Origin: Spiroplasma sp. SV19 | GTDB taxonomy: Bacteria > Bacillota_I > Bacilli_A > Mycoplasmatales > Mycoplasmataceae | NCBI RefSeq assembly: GCF_030060925.1 | Contig: NZ_CP045455.1 | Coordinates: 1,116,001-1,180,000 of the forward strand | Reading direction: 5' to 3' | Length of the DNA: 64,000 nt | Part shown: in pieces, positions 1 to 8,899 of the stretch | How the letters are laid out: the number at the start of each line of letters is the position of its first letter | How positions within the stretch are numbered: position 1 is the first letter of the stretch | Notes under the pieces: model-generated | Database searches by the model: none | Told to the model about the DNA's origin: nothing | What the model saw: only the letters and a program-made list of their open reading frames with translations | Position numbers and translations under genes: made by a program

Positions 1-372
1 GAATATATTGTTTGAACTTATTTAGAAAAACCTGATCATTTGGAATTTGAATTAGACAATTCAACCCGTCATTATTTTTGAAGTTGAGTTGCAGAACAAA
101 AAGTTGATCCAACTCAAATTGCTGTTATTGCGATTGATATTAAAAAGTTATTTACTTTAACAAAAAAAGATTGAGAATATGATGATGTTACTCGTCGAAT
201 AAAAATTTTTGAAGATGTTCATCCTGAAGCCATTCGTTGAATTTTAATGAAAAATAATCAGTATTTAAATCGGATTCAAACGTATGTTAAAAGTAATCAT
301 TTAAGTCTTAAAGTTTTTCAAGGTGAAAAAGGAAATATTTCTGATCTTTTAACAGAAAATAGAAAGAAGTAA
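1..372 (+). CDS. C-terminal part of unrecognised protein upstream of proS
   Basis: The reading frame is open from the first base of the window to a TAA at 370-372, so only the last 123 codons are visible. It contains five in-frame TGA codons read as Trp, for example in the W-S-W pattern near base 87-95. I see no motif I can tie to a family; the fragment is charged, soluble-looking and has no membrane segment. It ends three bases before the proS start codon, so it is very likely cotranscribed with proS. I do not assign a function. Confidence 0.75.
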
Positions 373-375
373 ATT

Positions 376-1797
376 ATGAAGAAAAAGTTAGATAAAATTA
401 CACCACGAGAAACTGATTTTGCCCAGTGATATACGGACATTGTTTTAAATGCTGATTTAATTAGTTATGGTGCTGTTAAAGGAACAATGATTTTTAAACC
501 TTATGGTTATGCAATTTGAGAAAGCATTCAGAAATTTTTAGATGTAGAATTTAAGAAAGTTGGAGTCAAAAATGTTTATTTTCCGTTGTTGATTCCAAAA
601 ACTCTTTTTAATAAAGAAAAAGACCATATTGAAGGGTTTTCACCTGAAATTGCAACTGTCACAAAGGTTGGCGACAAAGTTTTAGATGAAGAACTTTATA
701 TTCGACCAACATCAGAAGTTCTTTTTGGGACCTTTTTTAGTAAAGAAATTCAAGGTTATCGTGACTTGCCATTATTATATAATCAATGAGTAAATGTTTT
801 GCGATGAGAAAAAACAACCCGACCTTTTTTACGAACTAGTGAATTTTTATGACAAGAAGGTCATACAATTCATGCAACAAAGCAAGAAGCGCGTGATTTT
901 ACTTTAAAAATTTTAGATATTTATGCTGAATTTGCCCAAAAAACATTATTATTACCAGTTATTAAAGGGCAAAAAACAGAGCGTGAAAAATTTGCTGGTG
1001 CCGAAGAAACATATACGATTGAATCGTTAATGTATGATGGTCAAGCTTTACAATGTGGAACTAGTCATTATTTTGGTCAAAATTTTTCAAAAGCTTTTGA
1101 TATTAAATTTGCAAATCAACAAAATGAATTGGAAAATGCTTATTCAACATCATGGGGGGTTTCAACCCGTTTAATTGGTGGAATTATTATGACCCATAGT
1201 GATGACAATGGGCTTGTTTTACCACCAGCGATTGCACCAACTCAAATTATGATTTTACCAATTGCCAATGATCATCCACAGTTGCAAGTTGCTCAAAAGT
1301 TACAAATTGAGCTACAAGAATATCGTTGTGAAATTGATCAGTCAGATAAAAGCTTTGGTTTTCGTGCCGCGAATGCTGAAATTAAAGGGATTCCCTTGCG
1401 AATTGAAGTGGGACCTCGTGATTTAGAAAAAAACCAAGTGACAATTGCGCGGCGTGATACTTTTGAAAAATTTTCTGTGCCATTAACTGCAGTAAAAGAA
1501 ACTGTTGCAAAGATACTATCTGAGATTGCAACAAATTTATTTCAAAGAGCACTAGATAACCGTCAGCAACGGACACAAGAAATTACAACTTATGATGATT
1601 ATTTAAAGGCACTGGCAAAAGGGAATGGTTTATTTTTAGTACCATTCTGTGGTCGAATTGAATGTGAAGATGTGATTAAAGCAGAGACACAAACAACTTC
1701 TCGTTGTATTCCCTTTGATGTAACACCACAAAAAGCAGTTTGTTTTCATTGCGGTCAATCAGCGGCTAATCTAGTTTACTTTGCTCGTGCTTATTAA
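376..1797 (+). CDS. proS: Proline--tRNA ligase, archaeal/eukaryotic-type (ProS type 3)
   Basis: This cytoplasmic class II aminoacyl-tRNA synthetase charges tRNA-Pro. The 473-residue length matches the short type-3 ProRS used by mycoplasmas. Motif 2 with RPTSE lies at about residues 111-115, the motif-3 segment TRLIGGIIMTHSDD around residue 264, and the C-terminal zinc-like domain has Cys residues in FCGRIEC and CFHCG, ending in the C-terminal Tyr typical of this type. Several TGA codons are read as Trp, so the gene looks broken under the standard code. The ATG at 376 follows the preceding stop by three bases, suggesting translational coupling. A strong hairpin follows. Confidence 0.96.
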
Positions 1798-1805
1798 TTT
1801 CAAGG

Positions 1806-1853
1806 AAATCTCCTTAATTTTTGGTAAATGCTAATTAAGGAGGTTTTTATTTT
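1806..1853 (+). terminator. Hairpin after proS that also holds a perfect Shine-Dalgarno
   Basis: The arms CTCCTTAATT (1810-1819) and AATTAAGGAG (1833-1842) pair perfectly, can be extended by a few A-T and G-T pairs, and are followed by a T-rich tract. This fits a Rho-independent terminator for proS. The 3' arm contains AGGAGG (1839-1844), placed 7 bases before a TTG that opens the next frame, so the hairpin could also hide that ribosome-binding site. Confidence 0.75.
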
Positions 1854-3165
1854 GTTTGGTGGAAATTTTATTGACCAACCATTAGCAGTACTTAATTCGT
1901 TTCAGTTTGCTCCTAACAATGAAATTAATTTAGCATTAGATTTTACAATTCCCCTGTTTAGTTTTGATAATGGCGATAACAATCAAGCTTATGCTTTTTA
2001 TATTCGACCAAATATTGGTAATATTAAACCATGATTTACAGAAAGTGGACGGCCAACAATAGCCCATCAAGTTGACCGGAGACAATCCAATAATATTGCT
2101 AATATTTTTCAAAAACATTTTCTTTCATTTAATTATAGTTTCTCAATGTTAGAAATATATTGGAATTTTAACAACAAGAAAAATTGTAAAATAACAACCC
2201 AATTACAGACGGGTTATAGTCAAACAGTTTTTCAAATTTCAAATCTTGCAGTTAAATATTCAAACTGGGGGAAAGTTGTTGTTCCGGGACAATGTCTTGA
2301 TGAAGACAAAATTAATAAAATTAGTCTTGTTATTAGTGTTCCCACTATAAAGGACAATGTCTTAATAACAAAAAATTCTTATCAAGAACTTTATCTAAAT
2401 TTTAGGAATAGAAAGCAAACATATGATCAAACAAGCAAAATAATAGGAGTTATTCAGTATAAAAATTATGATGAAAAAAAGAAACGATTTCAAACTTTGC
2501 AAAATGTTTTTGAACATTATTTTGAATTTATTAGAGCTTTGCCTCGTGGTGAACAGATAAGATCTTTATTTTTCGTACGAAGTTTTAGTTCTTTTTATTC
2601 TAACTATGTATCAAATTTCCCAATTGATTTTTACTCAAAAATAACAAAGTTATGAACATTTTTTAATAATCATTATCTTTTAATTCCAACAATAACAACA
2701 ATAAAAAGTAAGGAAACAAAATATAATTTTAAATCATTAAATGGTTATTTAAAATATAATTCACAACAAAAACTATATGAACATTTTTTTACTGATAATA
2801 TGATTTATAATCAAGCCAAAAATCATATTGAAATTAGTACAAGCAATAATTTTTCTAACAAAAATTTTTTGGTACATCCGTTTTTACAACAAACAAAGGT
2901 AACTTTTACTACGCAGTTAGAAGGATTTAATATTAATTTTACACAAGACATTACTTTTAAACCAAATATTTTAAGGCCGCAAATTAATAATAGTTTTACG
3001 CCAGAGGATAATTGATTCGATAATTTAACGATGGCATATTATATTTGTCACCAAAAATTAACAAATTACTATAATAAGGAATTTAACCAGGAATTACTTA
3101 CTCAATTTGACTTTGATTTTTTATTAGCAACAAAGGTAGTTAACAATGAAAAAAGTTTTAATTAA
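1852..3165 (+). CDS. Unrecognised 437-aa protein, first of a gene pair
   Basis: The frame is open from an ATG at 1828 through TGA-Trp codons (2032, 2653, 3013) to TAA at 3163-3165. I prefer the TTG at 1852 as start because AGGAGG lies 7 bases upstream; the ATG at 1828 has no ribosome-binding site and sits in the loop of the hairpin. The protein is rich in Asn, Phe and Tyr with beta-rich segments such as DFTIPLFSFD, and I see no signal peptide or catalytic motif. It overlaps the next gene by 20 bases, so the two are probably coexpressed. A lineage-specific Spiroplasma protein is likely; no function is assigned. Confidence 0.6.
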
Positions 3166-3580
3166 GAGAACTATTATTATTCTTGGTTTTTTGGTCCCGG
3201 TTGCTATTTTTTTAAGTGTTATTTTTGTTTTTATTTATAAAAATGTGTTAATTAACAGTAATAAACCTGACCCTAAATTAGAAGTTTTTAATAAAGATGG
3301 TAAGACAGAATTAGAGCCAAATTCTAACAAGACGCCATTAGATCCAAAGCGGTTACGATTAAAAGTCAGTTATGTTTATGGGGAATATTATTTTAATAAT
3401 GATCGCTTTCACCACTATTTTTTAAGATGGTGGATTCCACAATTGGTTTTATTACAGTCATCTACTAGTTATCTTAGTTTCTATTATAGTAATGAACAAA
3501 TTGCTTATTCCAAAGTGATTTTAATTTATCATTATCATAATAAACAACAATTATATCGAGTTTGAAAAATAACCCTTTAG
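3146..3580 (+). CDS. Small single-pass membrane protein, unrecognised
   Basis: The 144-residue protein starts with a basic stretch followed by one long hydrophobic segment (about residues 9-33), then a Pro/Lys-rich linker and an aromatic-rich tail. This suggests an N-terminally anchored protein with its body outside the membrane. A TGA at 3563 is read as Trp and the frame ends with TAG at 3578-3580. The start lies inside the end of the preceding gene (20-base overlap), which implies coupling. No family is recognised. An AATAATAG/CTATTATT hairpin just downstream may end the transcript. Confidence 0.6.
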
Positions 3581-3588
3581 AGACAGGG

Positions 3589-3611
3589 AATAATAGGGAG
3601 TCTATTATTTT
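3589..3611 (+). terminator. Weak hairpin after the membrane protein gene
   Basis: Eight-base arms AATAATAG (3589-3596) and CTATTATT (3602-3609) flank a five-base loop and end in T residues. The arms are A/T-rich, so strength as a terminator is doubtful. Confidence 0.4.
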
Positions 3612-3625
3612 ATGGTTAAACTTGA

Positions 3626-3631
3626 TATAAT
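3626..3631 (+). promoter_or_regulatory. -10 element of the acpP-fur operon
   Basis: TATAAT lies in the context CTTGATATAATAATG, about 35 bases upstream of the acpP start. A near-identical TTGATATAATAAT string precedes the M42 peptidase gene at 7138-7150, which supports its being a real promoter motif of this genome. No clear -35 box is visible. Confidence 0.55.
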
Positions 3632-3665
3632 AATGTTATCGAAACAAGAAGGTGAGGAATTTTAA

Positions 3666-3890
3666 GTGGATGTGTTAAATGAAATTAAAAAAGTTTTAAA
3701 AGAACATGGAGTTTCAAAACAGGTTGATTTGAACACAGAATTTAAATCATTAGGGTTAGATTCATTAGATTTGATGGATTTAGTAATTGGCGCTGAGAAG
3801 AAATTTGGAATACAAATACCAGATGATAAATTAACAGATATTAAAACTGTGGCAGATTTAGTTAAGATTATTGAAGAAATTAAAAAATAA
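3666..3890 (+). CDS. acpP: Acyl carrier protein
   Basis: The 74-residue protein carries the phosphopantetheine attachment motif DSLD in LGLDSLDLMDLVI around residues 31-34, within the four-helix ACP pattern, and has normal ACP length. The holo-form carries acyl groups on a 4'-phosphopantetheine arm; in mollicutes with little fatty-acid synthesis it probably serves phospholipid acyl transfer. The start is GTG, supported by AAGGTGAGG eight bases upstream. It is followed after 14 bases by a Fur-family regulator, so the two probably form an operon. Confidence 0.93.
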   Translation: MDVLNEIKKVLKEHGVSKQVDLNTEFKSLGLDSLDLMDLVIGAEKKFGIQIPDDKLTDIKTVADLVKIIEEIKK

Positions 3891-3904
3891 AGGAGCTGGT
3901 AAAA

Positions 3905-4390
3905 ATGGCATTATCATATGAAAGCATTGTGCAGTTATTGAAAAGTAAAAATTACCGCATTACCGAAATTAGATTGGCAGTTATTAAAATTTTAACAGAA
4001 AAACAACATTTAACTTTATCAGAAATTGTTGACTTGTTAGAACAAGAATTTAAAAATGTTAATTTAATGTCAGTTTATAACACAATTGACTTATTAATTA
4101 GTGAACATGTTGTTTTTACTAATTCTTTTGATGGTAAGCAAATTTGATATGATTTAGCTGAGAACCCATCATTTCATATGGTGTGTGACATTTGTAAAAA
4201 TGTTGTTCATATTAAGGATTCAAAAATTTTACAAGAAATTAAGTTAGATAACTTAAAAGAAGTAATGACAAATACTAATTGAAAGCCAGTACACTTTAAA
4301 ATTGAAGGACATGGAATTTGTGACCAATGTCATAATAAAAAAAATGAACATTTTCATTTTGACGAAAATTTTAATGATGACAATGAATAA
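3905..4390 (+). CDS. Fur/PerR-family metal-responsive repressor
   Basis: The 161-residue protein has an N-terminal winged helix (RITEIRLAVIKIL, then the recognition-helix region NLMSVYNTIDLL) and a C-terminal dimerisation and metal domain with two CxxC pairs, CDIC and CDQC, which in this family bind structural zinc. A His/Asp-rich C-terminus (NEHFHF) could add metal ligands. Family members repress iron, zinc, manganese or peroxide-stress genes; PerR-like sensing is possible but not proven by sequence. Two TGA codons are Trp. The ATG at 3905 follows AAAGGAGC. A candidate target-like palindrome lies at 7121-7135. Confidence 0.88.
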
Positions 4391-4393
4391 AAT

Positions 4394-4436
4394 AAAAATT
4401 ACCATAAATCTTTTAAGACGAGGTAATTTTTTTATT
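4394..4436 (+). terminator. Terminator of acpP-fur
   Basis: AAATTACC (4396-4403) pairs with GGTAATTT (4422-4429), followed by a run of T. Confidence 0.7.
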
Positions 4437-4454
4437 TTAAAAGCGCTAGTTAAT

Positions 4455-4790
4455 TTAGTAATGTTTAATGGTAAAGTTTATATTTTTTGAAAAATCAATT
4501 CTCAAAAATGAACTTAATGTAAGGTACCACACACATTGAATGTTTTTAAATCACTCAAAACTATAAGAATTTTTAAAAAACTCTTTAATTTTGTTTGATC
4601 AATTGTAAAATGTTTGTTTTCCTTTATAAAATAATTTAATTAACTGATTTAATGAATGGGTTTTAAGATAATATTTATGACATAAATTAAAATAATTTGT
4701 TGCCTTAGTTGCTGTAACTTGTCCATATCATTTTTTAAAACCATGATGTAATTTATATAACTCGTTTTCTGTAATAATACTTGCTATCAT
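4455..4790 (-). CDS. Unrecognised 111-aa protein with three TGA-Trp codons
   Basis: Reading the minus strand from ATG at 4790, the frame stays open for 111 codons to TAA at 4455-4457, with three TGA codons as Trp, which hides it from standard-code ORF finding. A strong AGGAGG precedes the start. The product begins MIASIITENELYKLHHGF, is basic and aromatic, and lacks a signal peptide. Its upstream 71 bases recur at 39510-39580, next to a genome duplication junction, which suggests this ORF belonged to a mobile or phage-derived unit. I cannot name the family; plectroviral origin is only a guess from how common such fragments are in Spiroplasma chromosomes. Confidence 0.55.
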
Positions 4791-4851
4791 TTTAAACCTC
4801 CTAATTTAATTTTAAAGATTTAGGTGGTCTTAAATGTGTATGGTTTTCACA
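4781..4851 (-). repeat. 71-bp repeat, copy 1 (RBS and start cassette)
   Basis: This segment matches 39510-39580 with a single visible mismatch. Read on the minus strand it carries a CCTAAA...TTTAGG-type A/T-rich inverted repeat, AGGAGG and the first codons MIA of the downstream ORF. Sequence similarity stops abruptly on both sides. Confidence 0.85.
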
Positions 4852-4934
4852 ATAAAATAAATAAAATTATTTGCTATTTCAAATTATTTTGTTAAAATAA
4901 TTAAGTGTCAATTTTGATACTTAATTTCGATTTT

Positions 4935-5010
4935 AGGGGTATAGTTCAAATGGTAGAACATCGGACTTCAAATCCGAGTGTTGTGGGTTCAAGTCCTGCT
5001 ACCCCTGCCA
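4935..5010 (+). tRNA. tRNA-Trp (anticodon UCA), reads UGA
   Basis: Acceptor AGGGGTA pairs with TACCCCT, CCA is encoded, and the anticodon loop CTTCAAA gives anticodon TCA. This tRNA decodes UGA and is the direct genetic basis for code 4 in this genome. It is followed by a second tRNA-Trp. Confidence 0.95.
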
Positions 5011-5082
5011 TGATGTTTTATAAGTTGAAAGTATGAAGATACTTTTTTTATTTTAAAACCATTATGCTTTTAAAATATTTGT

Positions 5083-5088
5083 GTTATG
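5083..5088 (+). promoter_or_regulatory. Probable -10 box before tRNA-Trp(CCA)
   Basis: TATGAT in the context TTGTGTTATGATTTAAAAGG lies about 15 bases upstream of the second tRNA, suggesting it may be transcribed separately from the first. Confidence 0.35.
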
Positions 5089-5102
5089 ATTTAAAAGGAT
5101 TT

Positions 5103-5177
5103 AGGGGTGTAGTTTAATGGTAGAACAGCGGTCTCCAAAACCGTACGTTGTGGGTTCAAGTCCTATCACCCCTGCCA
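5103..5177 (+). tRNA. tRNA-Trp (anticodon CCA), reads UGG
   Basis: Acceptor AGGGGTG pairs with CACCCCT, CCA is encoded, and the loop CTCCAAA gives anticodon CCA. The body is similar to the UCA gene upstream, pointing to tandem duplication and anticodon change, as is known for spiroplasmas. Confidence 0.95.
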
Positions 5178-5190
5178 GGATAATAAAATT

Positions 5191-5283
5191 GGAAGTATAC
5201 CCAAGTCTGGTTGAAGGGGGCGGTCTCGAAAACCGTTAGATGGAGTGATCCATGCAAGAGTTCGAATCTCTTTACTTCCGCCA
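5191..5283 (+). tRNA. tRNA-Ser (anticodon CGA)
   Basis: The 93-base gene has acceptor GGAAGTA with TACTTCC, a long variable arm typical of tRNA-Ser, loop CTCGAAA with anticodon CGA, and an encoded CCA. Confidence 0.93.
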
Positions 5284-5295
5284 TTACAAAAAAAT

Positions 5296-5328
5296 AAAAA
5301 ACCATTTCTAAATTAGAAATGGTTTTTC
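5296..5328. terminator. Bidirectional terminator between tRNAs and degV
   Basis: AAAAACCATTTCT and AGAAATGGTTTTT form a near-perfect hairpin with A and T tails on the two sides. It can serve the tRNA transcript on plus and the degV operon on minus. Confidence 0.8.
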
Positions 5329-5331
5329 TAT

Positions 5332-6189
5332 TTATTTATCTTCTGGAATTGCAACAAAGGCAATGGTATCTAAACCAGCATGAGCAACAAAAATATTAGC
5401 TAATTGTTCGGTATGATAATTTACTTTTAATTCATCCAATTTTTGGGTTACATTATCTCAAACTTTATCAGTACATTCACTTGTTTTTAAAACAAATAAT
5501 TGAAATTTTTCTTTAAGGGTTTTTTTAAATTTATCTCATGTTTCAACTAATGCTTCAATTAAGTTATTTAGTGTTCGCGATGAAGCAATTTTCTTAGGAT
5601 ATTCACCTCATTGAATTAAAATCTTAATTTTAAATAAGTTAATTAATGATAATAACACTTTTCCAACGCGTCCTCCTCTTGATAAACGGTCTAAACTACC
5701 AGGGATCATTGCCATATATGTTTTTTGCTCTAAAACATTTGTTTTTGCAATAATTTCTTTAACAGTAAGATTCTGCTTTGTTAATTCATTAGCATAAATC
5801 ACCAATGTTTTTAAGGCAAAAGCAGCAGTGTGGTTTCGAACAACATGGACCTTTCCACGATATTGTTCGTCTTGACTTAAAGTATATGCTGTTGCATATT
5901 GACTTGAAAGTTTTTCTGCAATAGGGTAGTGAATAATTTCGTCATATGTTTTTAAAATTTCATCATATTTCGCCATTAATTCACCCGTTGAAGCCTGGCT
6001 TGTTTTAGTAACTCCTGTTTTAACAATATCATAGAAGTGATATTTTTTTGTTTCTTCTTCTGTATCCAAAATGTCTGTCTCATTATTCAAAATAATGTGT
6101 AAAGGAATAACATAGATTCCTAATTTCTTAATTTCTGCTGTTGTAAAACCGGCTGATGAGTCAGTTAGGATTGCAATTTTTTTGTTCAT
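5332..6189 (-). CDS. DegV family lipid-binding protein, copy 1
   Basis: The 285-residue protein has the DegV start pattern KIAILTDSSAGFT and the conserved segment SLDRLSRGGRVGK. DegV proteins bind a fatty acid in a two-domain fold and in Firmicutes serve as FakB subunits, presenting fatty acid to the kinase FakA. Three TGA codons near the C-terminus are Trp. The ribosome-binding site AAAGGAGGATAA overlaps the stop codon region of the upstream paralogue at 6204, so the two degV genes form one operon. Membrane lipid scavenging is the likely role in a mollicute that imports fatty acids. Confidence 0.9.
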
Positions 6190-6203
6190 AAAGTTATCCT
6201 CCT

Positions 6204-7046
6204 TTATTTATCTCAACATACTAGGACAACGGTGTTAGGACCAGTGTGAGCAGCAATAACGTTTGCTAAAATGTATGTTGAAGTAATTATAGCACCAGCA
6301 TTCGTAATTATTTGATAAACTTCATCTAAAGTTTCTTTATCTGTTTTGGAATGCAGTAAAATAATGTTTTTTCAATTTTGACGTTCCTTTTTTATTTGTC
6401 CAAAAGCTGTTTCGACCGCTTTTTTAAATGTTCTTGTTTTGTCAAATTTATCAATTCGACCATCATATCTTAAAATTGGTGTTATTTTTAATAGTGATGC
6501 TAATGCTGCTGCTGCTGCAGTAATGCGTCCTCCGCGTTTTAAAGTTTCTAAACTTTTTGGAATAATAAATGCACTAAATTTTGTTTTAATAACATCAATT
6601 CTTGGCTGAAATTCTGTTAACTCAACGCCTTCTTTAATTCAACTATAAATTAGATCAATCATATAAACTAATAGTTCACTAACACCATCAGTATCAATCA
6701 CAAAGACCTTTCCTTTATAGTCTTCACCTTGGGCTAACATTGAAATATTTTCGTGTTGACCTGATAAACCCTTTGATAATCCCACAAAAACAATATTATC
6801 GTATTTTTTTAATAGTTCATTTCAAGTATTTAGCATTTTTCCCATTGGGATTTGACTTGTTTTAATTACTTGATGTTCTAAGATATCATAAAATTCATTA
6901 AATGAAATAATATCTTCATCATCTTCAACTTCACTCCCGTCTGGGAAATTTAATAATAACGGTAGTAAATAAGTGTCTTCATATTTTTTTATTTCATCCT
7001 TCTTAAGTCCTGATGATGAATCTATTATTAATGCAACTTTGCGCAT
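6204..7046 (-). CDS. DegV family lipid-binding protein, copy 2
   Basis: The 280-residue paralogue begins MRKVALIIDSSSGL and keeps the SLETLKRGGRI motif. I place the start at 7046, where GGAGGGC lies seven bases upstream; an upstream in-frame ATG at 7085 has no ribosome-binding site. Two TGA codons are Trp. It precedes copy 1 in the same operon. Two different DegV/FakB proteins usually differ in fatty-acid preference; that is family knowledge, not visible here. Confidence 0.88.
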
Positions 7047-7095
7047 AAGTGCCCTCCATTTATTTTCTATAAATTTAACTATCATTGAATTTTAG

Positions 7096-7129
7096 TTATT
7101 ATATTGTTAAACTCTTAACAATATAATAA
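7096..7129. promoter_or_regulatory. 15-bp perfect palindrome in a divergent promoter region
   Basis: TTATTATATTGTTAA (7096-7110) and its exact complement (7115-7129) flank the loop ACTC. It sits between the divergent degV operon and the M42 operon, where a terminator would make no sense, so a repressor operator is plausible. The right arm runs into a PerR-box-like sequence at 7121-7135. Confidence 0.5.
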
Positions 7130-7142
7130 TTATAAACTTTGA

Positions 7143-7148
7143 TATAAT
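7143..7148 (+). promoter_or_regulatory. -10 box of the M42 peptidase operon
   Basis: TATAAT in TTGATATAATAATTTC, about 28 bases before the start codon at 7176. Confidence 0.6.
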
Positions 7149-7175
7149 AATTTCAAGGACGAAAGGAAGATAAAG

Positions 7176-8267
7176 ATGAAAATTACTAATGAAAAGAAAA
7201 TAATGTATGAAAACATTCTACAAGCATTTGGCCCATCAGGATGTGAAGAGCAAGTTGTTACATTAATGAAGCAATATTATCAAAAATATACAACCGAAAT
7301 AATTCAAGATAATTTAGGCAGTTGTTTTGCCGTTATTCGTAACCAAAAGGGAATTAAAAACGCTAAAAAGGTTATGTTAATGGCTCATGGCGATGAAGTT
7401 GGTTTTATGGTCAGCCAAATTAATGAAAAAGGCTTGATTCGGATTAATCCATTAGGAGGAATTTGAGAGCAAACATTATTAGCAAAGCGCGTAAAATTGT
7501 TAAAAGATGATGGAACTTTTATCATAGGAGCTATTTCAGCGATTGCTCCTCATTTGTTATCGCCAGAAGCACGTTCAAAACCAACACCAATTGCAAATAT
7601 GTTAGTTGATTTTGGCTTTACATCAAAAGCAGAAGCATATGCTGCTGGGATTCGAGAGGGCAATTTTGTTATTTGTGAAGGACCAACAGTTTTTTTAAGC
7701 GATAAACGGTTATTATCAAAAGCAATTGATAACCGAATGGGTGTTATTTTAGGTTTAGAAGTTTTAGAACAAATTAAAAATAAAATATTGGACTTTGATT
7801 TATATGTTGGTTTTAGTGTCCAAGAAGAAGTTGGCACTCGTGGAGCTGCAACGGCGACAGCTTTGATTAAACCTGATTTTGCAATTGTAACCGATGTTTC
7901 ACCAGGGCAAGATTATGAGTCAGCAAATACTTTTGGGCAATTAGGGCAAGGTGTGATGCTGCGAGGAATGGACAATGGTTATGTTACTCGCCATGATTTA
8001 ATCAAATATCAACTTGATTTAATGCAACGATATCAAATTAAATATCAGTTTTATATTTCACCAGGTGGGACTGATGCTGGGCGTGTTCATTTATTTGATT
8101 GTGGAATCCCAACTATTCAAGCCTGTTTAATTGCTCGTAATTTACATACAATTAGTGGTATTATTGATTTAGATGATTTTAATGAAACAATTAAGTTGGT
8201 AACAACTATTATTGAAGATTTAAATGAGACAAAAATTAAGAATTTTAATTGAAGCGAGAAGAGGTAA
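7176..8267 (+). CDS. M42 family glutamyl aminopeptidase
   Basis: The 363-residue protein is a two-metal aminopeptidase that trims peptides in the cytoplasm. Metal and catalytic residues are visible: His and Asp in MAHGDEVGFM, the bridging Asp in AIDNRMGV, the catalytic and metal Glu pair in VQEEVGTRGA, Asp in VTDVSPG and His in GTDAGRVH. TGA at 7464 and 8250 are Trp, so the frame continues to TAA at 8265-8267. The start ATG follows GAAAGGAAG. It ends three bases before ytpR and heads an operon with ytpR and pncB. Confidence 0.93.
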
Positions 8268-8269
8268 AA

Positions 8270-8899
8270 ATGGAAACAAAATTAATTGGTTTATTTTATC
8301 AACCGAACTTTGATGTTTTGATTGGTTATGAGCCAAGCGTTACCCAAGGAGAGTACATTATTAAGAAAGAATTAGTTTTCTTTCATAATAAAAATAAGCA
8401 AGACTATAGTTTTAATTTGTTAAATGCTAGCCAGCATTTAATAACAAAGTTGAGGTCAGGTATTAATAGTGATAATCAACTACTAGTAACAGAGTTAGCA
8501 ACGATGTTTAAAAAAGAAGGATATTTATTTCAAAATATTAATATTAAACCACAATTTGTTGTTGGTCAAATTTTAGAACGCAAACAGCATCCTAATTCTG
8601 ATAAATTAAATATTTGTCAAGTTACCATTGGGCCGGAAATTGTTCAGATTATTTGTGGAGCAGATAACTGTGATGTTGGTCAATTAGTTGTTGTTGCACG
8701 AGTTGGAGCAATTATGCCATCCACAATACAAATTATTCCTAGTGAATTACGGGGTGTTATTTCAAATGGAATGCTTTGTTCAGAACGAGAATTAGGTTTG
8801 CCAGTTTCTAGTGTTGGTAAAAAAATTATGTTATTATCATCAAAACAATATCATCTTGGAAATAGTTTTTGAAAGGAATATTATAATGAGCAAAATTAA
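8270..8899 (+). CDS. ytpR: YtpR-like tRNA-binding (EMAP/OB-fold) domain protein
   Basis: The 209-residue protein has a variable N-terminal half and a C-terminal OB-fold of the EMAPII/PheT-N type: VVGQILERKQHPNSDKLN, IICGADN, and the closing GMLCSERELGL. Such domains bind structured tRNA; the role of stand-alone YtpR is not settled. I take ATG 8270, behind AGAAGAGG, over an upstream TTG. A TGA at 8870 is Trp and the tail extends 14 bases into pncB, implying translational coupling. Confidence 0.88.

Noticed and set aside
1382-1576. Minus-strand ORF inside proS
   Set aside because: Shadow frame of a strongly conserved synthetase; no start signal.
4302-4490. Plus-strand ORF of 62 codons after fur
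   Set aside because: It lies across the fur end and its terminator in another frame and has no ribosome-binding site.
7121-7135. Firm call of a PerR box
   Set aside because: The match is close, but in such A/T-rich DNA one or two equally good matches are expected by chance in 64 kb, so it is kept only as a tentative finding.
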